From Pyrus communis (Eukaryota; Streptophyta; Magnoliopsida; Rosales; Rosaceae): 64,000 nt of DNA. The stretch is from the NCBI RefSeq assembly GCF_963583255.1, contig NC_084803.1:2493121-2557120 (forward strand), written 5' to 3'. Below the pieces are notes generated by a model. The model made no database searches and was not told where the DNA came from. It saw only the letters and a program-made list of their open reading frames with translations. This document shows positions 10,278 to 21,134 of the stretch, piece by piece. Numbering within the stretch: position 1 is the stretch's first letter; the number at the start of each line of letters is the position of its first letter. Both the position numbers and the translations under genes were made by a program.

Positions 10278-12589
10278 TTGTACATTTTCCATATAAATTA
10301 AGATTATATTTTCTTAAGATAGGTGAATTTTCTCATGTACGTGTTTTTATTTTTCCAATTTAGATTTCTTTGTTGATTTTGATTTTTGATAATTTTAGTT
10401 AGAAATTGTTTTAGAATGGGTGTTTGGAGTTGAGTATTATGAGATTTGGGACACCAAAAATGTGGTATCAATGTGGTGTTACCAAAACGTACTACAACTG
10501 TTGTCGATATTTAATTTTGATCAATTCAACAATAGAGATATCTATTTTCATTCATTTTAGTGGATCCTTTCTAAAATGCATGTTTTAATAATAGAATTGC
10601 ATACATGAAAAACATAATTTAATATATACGTTTTGTGAAACATTTTATGAGATATTATGCTTTTGAGAATATTTTGAATTACCATATTTTATCGAACTAA
10701 TGTTCTTTGTAGTATATATGATGGATGATCATATATTGCTTACAAAAATATTTTTACACACTTCTTTATAGTATATACTATAAATTAGGTCCGCGCATTG
10801 CTACGGGAACCAGCTGTTTCAGACGTAATCAAATGAATAAAACACGTTTAAGTTGAATAAATTCAACACAATTATGAACAAACAAAAGGATACATGAGTG
10901 AATGAAGTCGATAAGATAAGCAATTTTGTTTTTATATACATTTAAGTGAGTTGGCATATAAACACATTGTACAATGAGTGAGAAGAAACTGAACGTCTTT
11001 GATTAGAAAGAGATGGTTTCCCAAAAAGTTATGTTTCCTTAAGAAACAAAAGAAACATTTAGTTCACACATATAATGTGTCCTGCAGTTTAGGCAGCCAT
11101 TTCAACAGGTAATTAAAAATAGAAAGTGTTGAGGACTTGTTCAAGTAGCTAATTTTGTAACCACAACTGTTCAAAGGCAAAAATAAGCAGAAGGTTTGTT
11201 TCCATACGAAACTGAAGAAACATAAGCAAGTTGCAGTTTACACATATTTTGCCCCTGCAGCTAAGATGACAAAATACATGCCCTACAACCTATGTACCTC
11301 ACTTGTGCAACATATGCCTTACACTGGAAAAACATCAAAAATCGAATACAAATTTGTAAATCATGGACGAATTTTGTTTTACATTTTTATAATCAAATCA
11401 AGTGGCAGTGTAGCACATAAAATTACAAACTTGAAGCAACCAGAGAGAGCAGAAATTAAGATGTATATCCTCAAACTTGCAACATACTGTATGGAAGCTA
11501 ATCGTAGAGGTTTGTGAAGCATAATGCGGCATAAGTTGCAGTCAATTAAACAAAAACATAGTAGTTTAACTAAAAAATGCATGATGAAATGGATTCATAG
11601 TTTTCATGCATGACACAACTCTATATTATTCCATAAGTCAACTTAATATCATTCCACAAAGTGAAATTAGAATGCTTACTTGTTGTAGAGAGGGCAATGC
11701 CACAATGAAGGCATATGGCGAAACTTAGTAATCTGTAGCCTTCATTGCACTTCGTAGCCGATATGATTTTGCATATCTGATGGCATTTGCCAACACAAAA
11801 ATGCCACAAAAGGGATGCCAAGTCTACTTTGATTCTTATGACATGTGATAAATAGAACAGATAGATGATGTTTTCCATATCAATAGCATACCAAGAAATG
11901 TAAAGGACACAACACGGTAGCTTACTAATTCAAAAGATTAAATGAACTATAAATGGACCAGTGGTTAATCGAACAAATTCAATACAACTTAATCACACTC
12001 TAATTTTAAGCTAAGCATTATATTGCCAAAAAAAAAAGTGCCTATATTGCTGTGAATGTAAGAAAAATGAGTTAGCACTATCCACTGCTCATTGCTAAAT
12101 GAAACGCCTAGAATTTATTCATTTCAAGTAAGTAAAAATCCAGAACAGGGAGATGGAGATATCGGACGTTGAAAAGTGATTAAATTGCCATCTTAACAAT
12201 CGATTTAACCTATATACACCTACAGATATCAAATTCAATCTTAGATAAAAATAAAGCTGCTGATGAGATAACTGATTCCTGGTGTGAGTCATCACTTCTA
12301 CTTTTTATGGCAATGATTACTTCAAGTTCTCATGCATACTCAATTGATCAATAATATCGACAATATATCCATCATTTCAGAAGGATCATTACTAAACATC
12401 TACTAATTCGTAGTTACATGTAGTTTGATAACTGGAAGCCTGAGGCTTAACAAATTTGTAGATGTTTAGTAATGACCCTCCTGAAGCTCTTTATCAATAT
12501 CGATGCATGTGAAGTTAAGAAAGGCATGAAGAAACTGGAGTCAAGACAAAATTAATTTTAATTTAAGAATTTGAACAATGAACCTTGAA
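10278..12589. other. Intergenic AT-rich sequence
   Basis: No gene supported. A GC-rich island at 10789-10811 (GGTCCGCGCATTGCTACGGG) in AT-rich DNA resembles the conserved tip of some plant transposons, but no ends were found. Short similar blocks with CCTGCAG recur near 11085 and 11254. The rest has no recognisable structure. Confidence 0.4.
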
Positions 12590-12704
12590 TTAGTACACTT
12601 GGTGATATGGATTCCATGTTCCATCAAGACCACTCTGAACAAATGCGAGATTTTGGCATGGATTCTTCGTTCCCATTCTCATTGTTGGCTTGGCATCAAT
12701 TGCT
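12590..12704 (-). pseudogene. Possible C-terminal exon or gene fragment, not identified
   Basis: On the minus strand an acceptor-like AACAG at 12705-12709 precedes 38 codons ending in TAA at 12590. The peptide looks protein-like (AIDAKPTMRMGTKNPCQNLA, then GTWNPYHQVY). A second short acceptor-to-donor block lies at about 12807-12837. I do not recognise the family, and no start or other exons were found. It may be a fragment carried by a transposon, or chance. Confidence 0.2.
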
Positions 12705-13840
12705 CTGTTTAACATGTAACATTATATGTATTAATATAACATGTATATAAACAGATAGGTAACATATTGCATTGTGTGTATATAATGTAATCTTTTTCTT
12801 ATACCAAAAAATAGTTGGCAAGGGACACATTCAACCTGCAGATATAAGTTTTATTCAAGTTTGTTGATGCACAAAATCAACGATGACTTTGGTACAACAG
12901 AAAGTGTCAAGTTTGTGACATTCGCTTGGTTACTCCGGTCTCCTAGTGATGATGATGTGTAAAGAGGTAGAGATAGGGAAGCAAACACAAAATGTACGTG
13001 GTTCGCCCTAAATCTGGCTATGTCCACGGAGTAGAGGAGTTCTCATTAATAGTGAAGGGTTTACACAAATACATAAGTTTAAGTATAATTATCATTAGTG
13101 GGTTCTAATGATTAGTTTAAGTACAATAATGACATTCGCCCCTCATTGTAGGAGAATGGTCTTCTTTTATCGTTGAGGAGAGTCTCCAGCTTTTGTTCGC
13201 GACCAATGTGGGACTCTATGGGCCTTATTCTGATGTTGACATGTGTTGTGTTGTGATTGGCGTCCTGGTTGGAGGGAAATTCTTGTGCTTCGGCAAGGGT
13301 GTCTCAGCATGAACCCCTCAGTGGGTCCTTGAAGGTATGACGATGTTTGGTGCTTGGTAGTTTCGGGATTGATCGAGTATGGTGCAAACAAAGTTTATAC
13401 CAAATTCATATAACATTTCCAAGTAAATTCATGAATTCGTTTAAAAATAAACAAAATTTTAGCAAGTATATTGTGTTTGTTTGCAGGTATCATGAACATA
13501 GAGTTCGTACGTAAACTCGAACTTGAAGTTTTGAAAATAAATGCCATGGAAATTTGAAGTTTCATAAAACAATACACCCGTAAAAATCCAGAGTTCTTAT
13601 AGGTGATTTGTTAGGATTACATGTAGATGATACTTTTAAAAACAACTGTAAAATTTAGTTTGTGCAAATTACTTTATTGTCCATAATTTTATTTTGTGAT
13701 AGAAGACAAAAATGTTTTTTCACCCTCTTATAGTTGACAAAAAGAGTTTCATTAATATGTGGTTTAAATTAACTTCTTCCTTACAAATCTGTTATGTGTA
13801 TATAAACTAACTTGAAATATGTTCAATTTTATGGAAAAAA
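12705..13840. other. Intergenic, probable LTR remnant at 12950-13390
   Basis: The segment from about 12950 to 13390 is less AT-rich than its surroundings. It contains GTACGTGGTTCGCCCTAAA and GGCTATGTCCACGGAGTAGA, motifs I associate with LTRs of plant retroelements. No ends, primer site or coding region can be defined. The remainder is AT-rich spacer. Confidence 0.35.
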
Positions 13841-14294
13841 ATCATCTCCGAATCCCTTCCACCAAATCAATCAATCAATCCAGACCCTTGAAATTTGATC
13901 CAACGGCTATAAACAAGGGGAACCTTTAAAAGTTATAATAACTTTAGCCGTTGGACTAAATTTGTCACATCCCGGGCTCGACTCCACCGTAGCACGATAT
14001 TGTCCACTTTGGGCCCCGTCCACTCCCTCACGGTTTTGTTTCTGGGAACTCACACGAGAACTTCCCAATGGGTCACCCATCCTGGATTTGCTTTCGTGCA
14101 AACTCGCTTAACTTCGGAGTTCCTACGGAGCCCAAAGCCAGTGAGTTCCCAAAAGGCCTCGTGCTAGGTAAAGATGAGAATATACATATAAGGCTTATAA
14201 GATCCACTCTCCAGGACGAAGTGGGATGTTACAAAATTTCAAGAGTCCAAATTAGGTGATTGGGTAGATTTGGTAGAAGAAATCCGGAAATGAT
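13841..14294. mobile_element. Foldback MITE interrupted by a Cassandra LTR
   Basis: Two arms of about 80 bp are inverted copies: the left arm ends TTGAAATTTGATCCAACGGC, and the right arm, reverse-complemented, ends TTGAAATTTAGTCCAACGGC. The right arm is split by the Cassandra LTR at 13963-14233 inside AAATT. The core AAAAGTTATAATAA also occurs in the foldback elements at 15969 and 17302, so this is an older or divergent member of the same family. Confidence 0.7.
13963..14233 (-). mobile_element. Cassandra-type TRIM, solo LTR with 5S-derived region
   Basis: The LTR runs TGTAACATCCC...GGGATGTGACA on the minus strand. It is flanked by an exact 5-bp duplication AAATT (13958-13962 and 14234-14238). 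Internally it carries a 5S rRNA-like block: on the minus strand GGAACTCCGAAGTTAAGCGA, then CAGGATGGGTGACCCA, corresponding to the 5S internal promoter. These are hallmarks of Cassandra, a non-coding retroelement transcribed from its 5S promoter. A second copy is at 54643-54930. Confidence 0.88.
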
Positions 14295-15915
14295 CCCTTT
14301 CCCAATTTATGGCCTAACAATTAGATTAGTCCAATTTTTAGTTATTTTTTTATTTAGGTCCATGCATATGACTCCATGTGTCAGCACTTTTTGTTGTTAG
14401 GTTGATACTTTGCATTGTGATTACTATTTTACTATACTATAGCTATTCAATGGAAAAAAGAAAAAAAAGAAAAAAAAATAGTAAATGATACGATCGGTAC
14501 ATAGGTAGCTACTCTCCTTGAGGATGATCGCTAAAAATATAACGACTAGTCCCATTAAGAGTCGCTATCTTCATACCGATCCCTCCCTTTTCTTTTTTTT
14601 TTATCCCTAGTTTGTTATTATTATTATTTTTTTGTTAATGTTTCTTTTATTTCTCTTACCATAACAACAAACTATCATATTCGTGTTTTTCAAAATATAT
14701 ATTTTCCGTACAAAATATATTATAATTCATTTTTAAACACTTTTAATCAATGATTTAAAACCCAAATTTAAAGATATTTTTCTATTTTCTCACTTTAAAA
14801 ATCAATAAAAAATAGTTTCAGGACCTAATAATCGGTAGGATCACATCCAAAGGTTTTGCAATATTTTCCTTAACTCCAGCGTAAAATATTTCTTAAAGCT
14901 AAAAATTTCAATTTTTCTTCTTTTTTTTTTCACAAAAAACTGTGTGCTATAATATAAGCCAAACTTAAAGTCATTCTATTCACACCACATATTTCCTAAA
15001 ATTAATTTAAGACATTTTCAAAATTTTGGACACCTATAAATCTCTTGGGGGCCTCGCTATTAGTTATATTATTTTTCTATTTTTTTTTTCAACTCATGTA
15101 CCCTATTAGTCGGCATAAATCCAGATTTCAACTGATATTTTTACAATCTAAATTACCTATCACATAAGTACTTTTACAGTCTAAACTACATGTCATATAA
15201 GTACTTGTAAAAACTAAACTACCTATCACATTATAATATTAGTCGGCATAAACTTAGATTTCAACTGATTTTTTATAATCTAAACTACCTATTATATAAG
15301 TACTTTTACAGTCTGAACTACCTGCCATATAAGTACGTGTACAAGCTAAACTACCTATCGTATTGTAACTACCTATCATGGTGGAATAAGTAATTTTACA
15401 TCATTCTAACAGTAAGATGTAGTCCTCCATCTTGGTAATGTTAAAAGCCCCGAAGCTAACACAATCAATGTCAAAAGCCTCTTGAGCAATTACTTACATA
15501 AGACAATCAATGTATAATGCTCGTGAATCATGTAGACTAGAATCATATAACAAATACCAGCAAAAATGAAGTTTACTGTTGTAAACGACTCAACGAAAAC
15601 ATGTAAAACTACTTGTAGTTCTCATAGCTTCATGCGAATTCAAATTTGGATTGCAGGAATCGCGAGGAAAATTCAAAACAGGAGTCGAATATAATTTTTG
15701 ATAAAACGACGAGATTTGATGAATAACTTTTTTTTTTTTTAATACAATGATATATTTTACACTAAAAAAAGATGAGATTTGATGTGTAACTTAAAGTTTC
15801 ATGTTAATTTTGGAAGAATCATGATAAAACATTCAACGACAGTCGGTGCAATTTTGTTTTCAAATTATGGACACTTTAGTTGCTCTACTTATTAGACCTA
15901 CCTATGACTGTGCAA
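14295..15915. other. Intergenic AT-rich sequence
   Basis: No gene seen. Around 15110-15370 a motif of the form (CTAAACTACCTATCA)(CATAAGTACTT) recurs several times with variation, giving a loose degenerate tandem repeat of about 40-60 bp. There are short homopolymer runs elsewhere. Confidence 0.45.
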
Positions 15916-15968
15916 TACATTAGACCCGTATCAAAACATGCGGATCAGGATCTTCTACTGAGCAAATG

Positions 15969-16112
15969 GTGAGGATCCTCCTGACCAAGCCCATCAGGCC
16001 GTTGAAATTTTATCCAACGGCTACAAAAATGATCCCCTCTAAAAGTTATAATAATTGTAGCCGTTGGATAAAATTTCAACAGCCCGATAGGTTTGGTCAG
16101 GAGAATCCTCAC
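15969..16112. mobile_element. Foldback element in unit 1
   Basis: A 144-bp near-palindrome with arms of about 55-60 bp: GTGAGGATCCTCCTGACCAA on the left, and on the right, reverse-complemented, GTGAGGATTCTCCTGACCAA. Both arms end in ATCCAACGGCTAC. No coding capacity. Confidence 0.75.
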
Positions 16113-16389
16113 TAGGGATGGGTAATTACCCATTGGTTATGGGTAACCGTGGTTATCTGCCCATTTAAATTTGACGGTTATGGTTATGAATAACCGTTTA
16201 GATAAATAAATGGTTATGGGTATAACCGTTTACCCATGAAATTTAAATGAGCAGTTATGGGTATTACCTGCGGTTATAAACGGGTACCCATTTAACCGTT
16301 TATTTTAATATATGTAAAACTATAAAAATAAAAATAAAAAATTTCTAACTAGGTTTAGTATCCTGAGATATATTTGGTTATAAAGGGCC

Positions 16390-16440
<51 letters not shown>

Positions 16441-17247
16441 GCTTCACTTGAGAGAAAAATATAGTTGATAGAACGAGCTAATATTTAATATATGTGATTG
16501 AATGAGTTAAAGCATTAGTGTTCGACAATTTTGTTTTGGAATCTTTTGGAGCTTTGACCAATTCAAGATAATGATTACCTTGAGCGTTTAAAAACATGTT
16601 ATTATTAGATGATGCATACCTATATATATATATATATATATATATATTTAATTGGCCTCGAGTTTTCAAAAAATATTTGACCCAAAAATTAGAAATCGAT
16701 TAAATAGCTTGGACCAATGAACATATGTTTCTAAATAAAAATCCAAATATTTATTAAATTAGCCTTTTAGCAGATTGATGCGTACTTACATATATATATA
16801 TGTATGTATTTATGTATGTATGTATATGTATGTATGTATGTATACAAGAATATTAATTAATCTACAACCATGCATGATTCTTATAATAGATTAACCATCA
16901 AATAATTGGGAGACATAGCATATATTCATAAATAATATTGCCGTTAATATAAAAATACATGTTAAATGTACTTCTAACGGTATTTAATAGTTAGAAAAAA
17001 GAAAATTATGACAAATTTCTTTTTAATTTTCAAGTTGTTAAAAAAATAGGTAAACGGGTAAAAATAATAATAAACGGGTACGCGGTTATGGGTAAATTGG
17101 TATGGTTAACCGTTTATAAACGGTTATGGGTATGTGTATACCCGTTTATGTAAATACCCAACTGATAAATAGTTATATGGGTAAAAGCTTAAACGGTTAT
17201 GAGTAAATAACCACATTTACCCACCCACCATAACCGTTGCCCATCCA
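16113..17247. mobile_element. hAT-like non-autonomous element, copy 1
   Basis: It starts TAGGGATGGGTAA and ends TTGCCCATCC, the terminal pattern of many plant hAT elements. The ends are rich in GGTTATGGGTAACC-type motifs in inverted order. (AT)n tracts lie at about 16390-16436 and 16620-16646. No transposase. The target-site duplication cannot be read because the flanks were rearranged by the tandem duplication. Confidence 0.6.
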
Positions 17248-17301
17248 TACATTAGACCCATATTAAAACATGCGGATCAGGATCCTCTCCTGAGCAAAGG
17301 A

Positions 17302-17441
17302 TGAGGATCCTCCTGACCAAGCACATCGGGCCATTGAAATTTTATTCAACGGCTACAAATAGGGGGTCCCCTAAAAGTTATAATAATTGTAGCCGTTAGA
17401 TAAAATTTCAACGGTCCGATGAGCTTGGTCAAAAGGATCTT
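17302..17441. mobile_element. Foldback element in unit 2
   Basis: The counterpart of 15969-16112 in the second unit, with the same arms (GAGGATCCTCCTGACCAAGC; ending CAACGGCTAC) and scattered substitutions. Right arm at about 17388-17441. Confidence 0.7.
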
Positions 17442-17722
17442 CACTAGGATGAGCAAATACTCATTGGTTATGGGTAACCGCGGTTATCCGCTCATTTAAA
17501 TTTGATAGTTATGGTTATGGGTAACCGTTTAGATAAATAAATGGTTATGGGTATAACCATTTACACGTGAAATTTAAATGAGCAGTTATGGGTATTACCT
17601 GCGGTTACAAACGGGTACCCATTTAACCGTTTATTTTAATATATGTGAAACTAAAATAAATAAATAAAAATTAGTTTCTAACTAGGTTTAGTATCCCGAG
17701 ATGTATTTGGTTATAAAGGGTC

Positions 17723-17768
<46 letters not shown>

Positions 17769-17940
17769 TCACTTGAGAGAAAAATATAGTTGATAGAATG
17801 GACTAATGTTTAATATATGTGATTGAATATGCTAAAGCATTAGTATTCGACAGTTTTGTTTTGGAGTTTTTTGTAGCTTTGACCAATTCAAGATAATGAT
17901 TACTTTAAGCATTTAGAAACATGTTATTATTAGATGATGC

Positions 17941-17975
<35 letters not shown>

Positions 17976-18111
17976 ATTGGCCTCAAGTTTTCAATAAATA
18001 TTTGACCCCAAAATTAGAAATCGATTAAATGGCTTGGATCGATGAACATATGTTTCTAAATAAAAATCCAAATATTTATCAAATTAGCTTTTTAGCAGAC
18101 TGATGCGTACT

Positions 18112-18155
<44 letters not shown>

Positions 18156-18577
18156 ATAATATTAATTAATCTACAACCATGCATGATTCTTGTAATAGAT
18201 TGACCGTCAAATAATTGGGAGACATCGCATATATTCATAAATAATATTGCCATTAATATAAAAATACATGCTAAATGTACTTATAACGGTATTTAATAGT
18301 TAGAAAAAAAGAAAATTATGACAAATTTCTTTTTAATTTTTAAGTTGTTAAAAAAAATAGGTAGAAGGGTAAAAAAAAAAAAAGTAAACGGGTACACGAT
18401 TATGAGTAAATGGGTATGCAGTTACACGTATGGTTAACCATTTATAAACGGTTATGGATATGGGTATATCCGTTTATATAAATACCCAACGGGTAAATGA
18501 TTATGTGGGTAAAAATTTAAACGGTTATGGGTAAATAACCGCGGTTACCTGCTCATCATAACCGTTGCCCATCCCTA
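17442..18577. mobile_element. hAT-like non-autonomous element, copy 2
   Basis: The counterpart of 16113-17247. It begins TAGGATGAGCAAA and ends GTTGCCCATCCCTA. The right end is better preserved than in copy 1. It abuts a Copia gag fragment at 18578. (AT)n tracts lie at about 17726-17765, 17946-17972 and 18114-18150. Confidence 0.6.
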
Positions 18578-18749
18578 TCCGTGAGTTTAAGAAAGTGAGC
18601 CACATTCAATCTCGAGAGGGAAAAGCCAGCAGAAGTAGTGGAGGAAGAAGTGTCTGTAGCCATGGAGGACGGCGAAAACAGACAAGGAAAAATTAGGGTT
18701 AGGGAGAGCCGAGAACAAAGGGGAGGAAAGACCTAAATGATTGATACCA
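18578..18749 (-). pseudogene. Copia retrotransposon fragment: primer-binding site and gag start
   Basis: On the minus strand a TGGTATCA primer-binding site (18742-18749, initiator Met tRNA type) is followed by a leader and an ATG at 18663. The ATG opens about 28 codons resembling a Copia gag N-terminus (Ser/Thr-rich, then SRLNVAHFLKLTD). The frame is cut off at 18577 where the hAT-like element begins. Only the 5' end of the retrotransposon remains. Confidence 0.6.
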
Positions 18750-19000
18750 TGTCGAAAGTTTAAACTTCATGATTTATTGATATGCGAAGAGTACAATATA
18801 CATATGCATAATATTCCTTCACTAACAATATAATTGTAGATATCGATCTGAAACACATTAATGCTTGACCATGTCAAAGCCGGCCGTCCCCGGTTCTATA
18901 GAGCTAGTACTGCCAATTCACAAGCCGTTAAATCCACAGGCCGGCCAACCCTTTCTGATGTACGTCATTGGTTCCTTTCCCTCTGTACTAATCCGTCGTT
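18750..19000 (-). mobile_element. Probable 5' LTR of the Copia fragment (outer end uncertain)
   Basis: The sequence next to the primer-binding site ends in CGACA on the minus strand, as an LTR end would. The outer boundary could not be placed; about 250 bp is a guess. It lies roughly 175 bp upstream of the second lectin kinase start, so it may contribute promoter sequence. Confidence 0.35.
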
Positions 19001-19175
19001 TTTATGCAAGTAAATATTAAGTAAAAAAAAACCAGAGATCCTTCATTAGTCCTCATATGGTTCTCAACTCATGAACATTCATTGCTACAACCTTTGACTT
19101 CAGCTTTCAGAATAATTTCTTCGATTCTTCGCATTTTGCAGTATTTTACGTGCATTTCTGCATAAAAAAATCACC

Positions 19176-21134
19176 ATGTTTCTTATAAGCTGCAGGCAGG
19201 TGACATTTTATAACATTTGCTTTGTCTGTCTCTTCATATTCGTCAATTTTCTGCCAATTTTCGCTCGTCGAACTAATTTCAAACCTCCTCTTTCGTTCAC
19301 TATACCTCAATTCAACTTCAATACTGAAAACATACTCTATGAAGGTGATGCCACACCTTCATCAGGAATGGTAGAACTCAACACAATCTCTCAACTGTTC
19401 CGCGTAGGGCGGTGTACTTATTCACAACCTTTGCACTTATGGGAGTCTGCTAGCGGGTCGGTAGCAGATTTCACTACTCATTTCACTTTCATGATTGACA
19501 CTCACAACAACAGCAGGTGGAGTGACGGATTTGCCTTTTTCCTTGCTCCTGTTGGCTTTCAAATTCCACCTAATTCTGCTGGTGGTAATCTAGGATTGTT
19601 CAACAGCAGCACAAATTTGTTGGCATCGAAAAACCAAATTGTAACGGTTGAGTTTGATTCCTTCCCGAACGAGTGGGATCCGACCGGGCCTCATGTTGGG
19701 ATCAATGTGAATAAGATCTCCTCAATTGTGAGTACCAGTTGGGATTTTAGCAGCAACGGAAGGAAGGTGGCTAATGCATGGATAACTTACAATGCTACCA
19801 CAAACAACCTCAGTGTGTTTTGGACATACAAGGAGAACACTAGTCCTGCTTTTATCGACAGTACTTTTTCCCTTTCACACCCTATTGACTTACGAGAGGT
19901 TCTCCCTGAATGGGTTACAATTGGTTTTTCAGCCGCTACAGGACGAGCCCCCGAGCAACATGTCATAAGTTCATGGGAATTCAATTCGCATCTGGATTCT
20001 GATAAGATCAGTAAGAAAACCAAGGATATGAAGATGAAGAAATTGTTAATAGCAGCAACTGCTGGTATTACTTTGTTAGTTTTGATGCTTGGTGTGGGTT
20101 TGTATTGGTTTGTTGTAAAGAAGCGAATGCGCAGGATTGACGGGCTTGAGAGTTGTTCCAAGGATGTGATCACCTCCATAAATAAGGATCTCGAGAAACG
20201 TGCTTTCCCTAGGCGATTTGCTTATAAGGAATTGGTTGCAGCCACAAATGGCTTTGCCAGCGATGGAAGGCTAGGCCAAGGAGGGTCAGGACATGTTTAC
20301 AGAGGTATGTTGCAAGATCTAGGCTGCGCTATTGCCGTCAAGAGAATCTTTGCAAAATCGGATTACTATGAGAAGATATTCATCAACGAAGTCAAGATTA
20401 TAAGCCGGTTAATACACAGGAACCTGGTGCAGTTCATTGGATGGTGTCACGAAGAAGGCGAATGCTTACTTGTTTATGCATACATGCCTAACGGCAGTCT
20501 CGACACGCATCTGTTTGGATCTAAAACAACCCTGCAGTGGGATTCTCGGTATAAGATAGCTTTAGGCTTGGCCTCGGCGCTTCATTATCTACACGAAGAT
20601 GCAGAGCAATGCGTTCTTCATAGGGATATCAAATCGGCCAATGTATTGTTGAACAAAGACTTCGGAACTAAGCTTGGGGATTTTGGGATTGCTAAGCTTG
20701 TCGATCCATGTTCCCAGACTCAGACACTAGGGGCTATAGGGACTTTTGGCTACATTGCCCCGGAATATGCAAATGGAGGGAAGGCCAGTAGGGAATCTGA
20801 CATGTTTAGTTTCGGAGTTGTGGCGTTGGAAATTGCTTGTGGAAGGATGACTTACCAGGACGGGGAACTTCACGTGCCACTTGTCAGTTGGGTTTGGCAA
20901 CTCTACCTTGCAGGAAATGTTCTCTTTGCAGCCGATGAGAGATTGGATAAAAAATTTGATACCAGTGAAATGGAATGCTTGTTGGTCATCGGATTATGGT
21001 GCACTCATCCCAACAGCAAGAGTAGGCCAAAAGCCGGACAAGTGATGAAGGTTCTTCAGCTCGAAGCGCCATTGCCGGAACTTCCACATGACATGCACGA
21101 GTATGATCATCATCTGCCTCATGATCATGTATGA
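19176..21134 (+). CDS. L-type lectin receptor kinase (LecRK class IX-like), paralog 2
   Basis: A receptor kinase of 652 residues in one exon, paralogous to 8313-10277 along its whole length. A signal peptide covers about 1-31, the legume-lectin domain about 37-270 (FDSFPNEWDP...HVGINVN) and the transmembrane segment about 289-314. The kinase spans about 360-630: GQGGSG loop, Lys389 in IAVKR, HRD at 482-484, DFG at 502-504 and APE. All catalytic residues are present. The first ATG in frame is 19176. The end differs from paralog 1: it is short and His-rich (HDMHEYDHHLPHDHV) where paralog 1 has a longer Pro/Leu tail. The kinase halves are more alike than the ectodomain linkers, as expected for diverging receptors. 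Confidence 0.93.
   Translation: MFLISCRQVTFYNICFVCLFIFVNFLPIFARRTNFKPPLSFTIPQFNFNTENILYEGDATPSSGMVELNTISQLFRVGRCTYSQPLHLWESASGSVADFTTHFTFMIDTHNNSRWSDGFAFFLAPVGFQIPPNSAGGNLGLFNSSTNLLASKNQIVTVEFDSFPNEWDPTGPHVGINVNKISSIVSTSWDFSSNGRKVANAWITYNATTNNLSVFWTYKENTSPAFIDSTFSLSHPIDLREVLPEWVTIGFSAATGRAPEQHVISSWEFNSHLDSDKISKKTKDMKMKKLLIAATAGITLLVLMLGVGLYWFVVKKRMRRIDGLESCSKDVITSINKDLEKRAFPRRFAYKELVAATNGFASDGRLGQGGSGHVYRGMLQDLGCAIAVKRIFAKSDYYEKIFINEVKIISRLIHRNLVQFIGWCHEEGECLLVYAYMPNGSLDTHLFGSKTTLQWDSRYKIALGLASALHYLHEDAEQCVLHRDIKSANVLLNKDFGTKLGDFGIAKLVDPCSQTQTLGAIGTFGYIAPEYANGGKASRESDMFSFGVVALEIACGRMTYQDGELHVPLVSWVWQLYLAGNVLFAADERLDKKFDTSEMECLLVIGLWCTHPNSKSRPKAGQVMKVLQLEAPLPELPHDMHEYDHHLPHDHV

Larger units (their letters stand above)
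15916..18577. repeat. Tandem duplication of a 1.33-kb composite transposon unit
   Basis: Unit 1 (15916-17247) and unit 2 (17248-18577) are head-to-tail direct copies. Both begin TACATTAGACCC(G/A)TAT, carry a foldback element, then a larger hAT-like element with internal (AT)n tracts, and end CGTTGCCCATCC. They align over their whole length with scattered substitutions and different (AT)n lengths, so the duplication is not recent. There is no coding capacity. The array fills much of the gap between the two lectin kinases. Confidence 0.85.

Noticed and set aside
10780..10815. Helitron terminus at the CCGCGCATTGC island
   Set aside because: No CTRR end or second terminus was found, so a Helitron call is not supported.
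13980..14130. 5S rRNA gene on the minus strand
   Set aside because: The 5S-like block lies inside a TG..CA element with a 5-bp duplication and is diverged from true 5S; it is Cassandra. The same applies to 54720-54830.
16385..18155. CRISPR-like or satellite array
   Set aside because: The repeated parts are (AT)n tracts within two copies of one duplicated unit; no regular spacer pattern.
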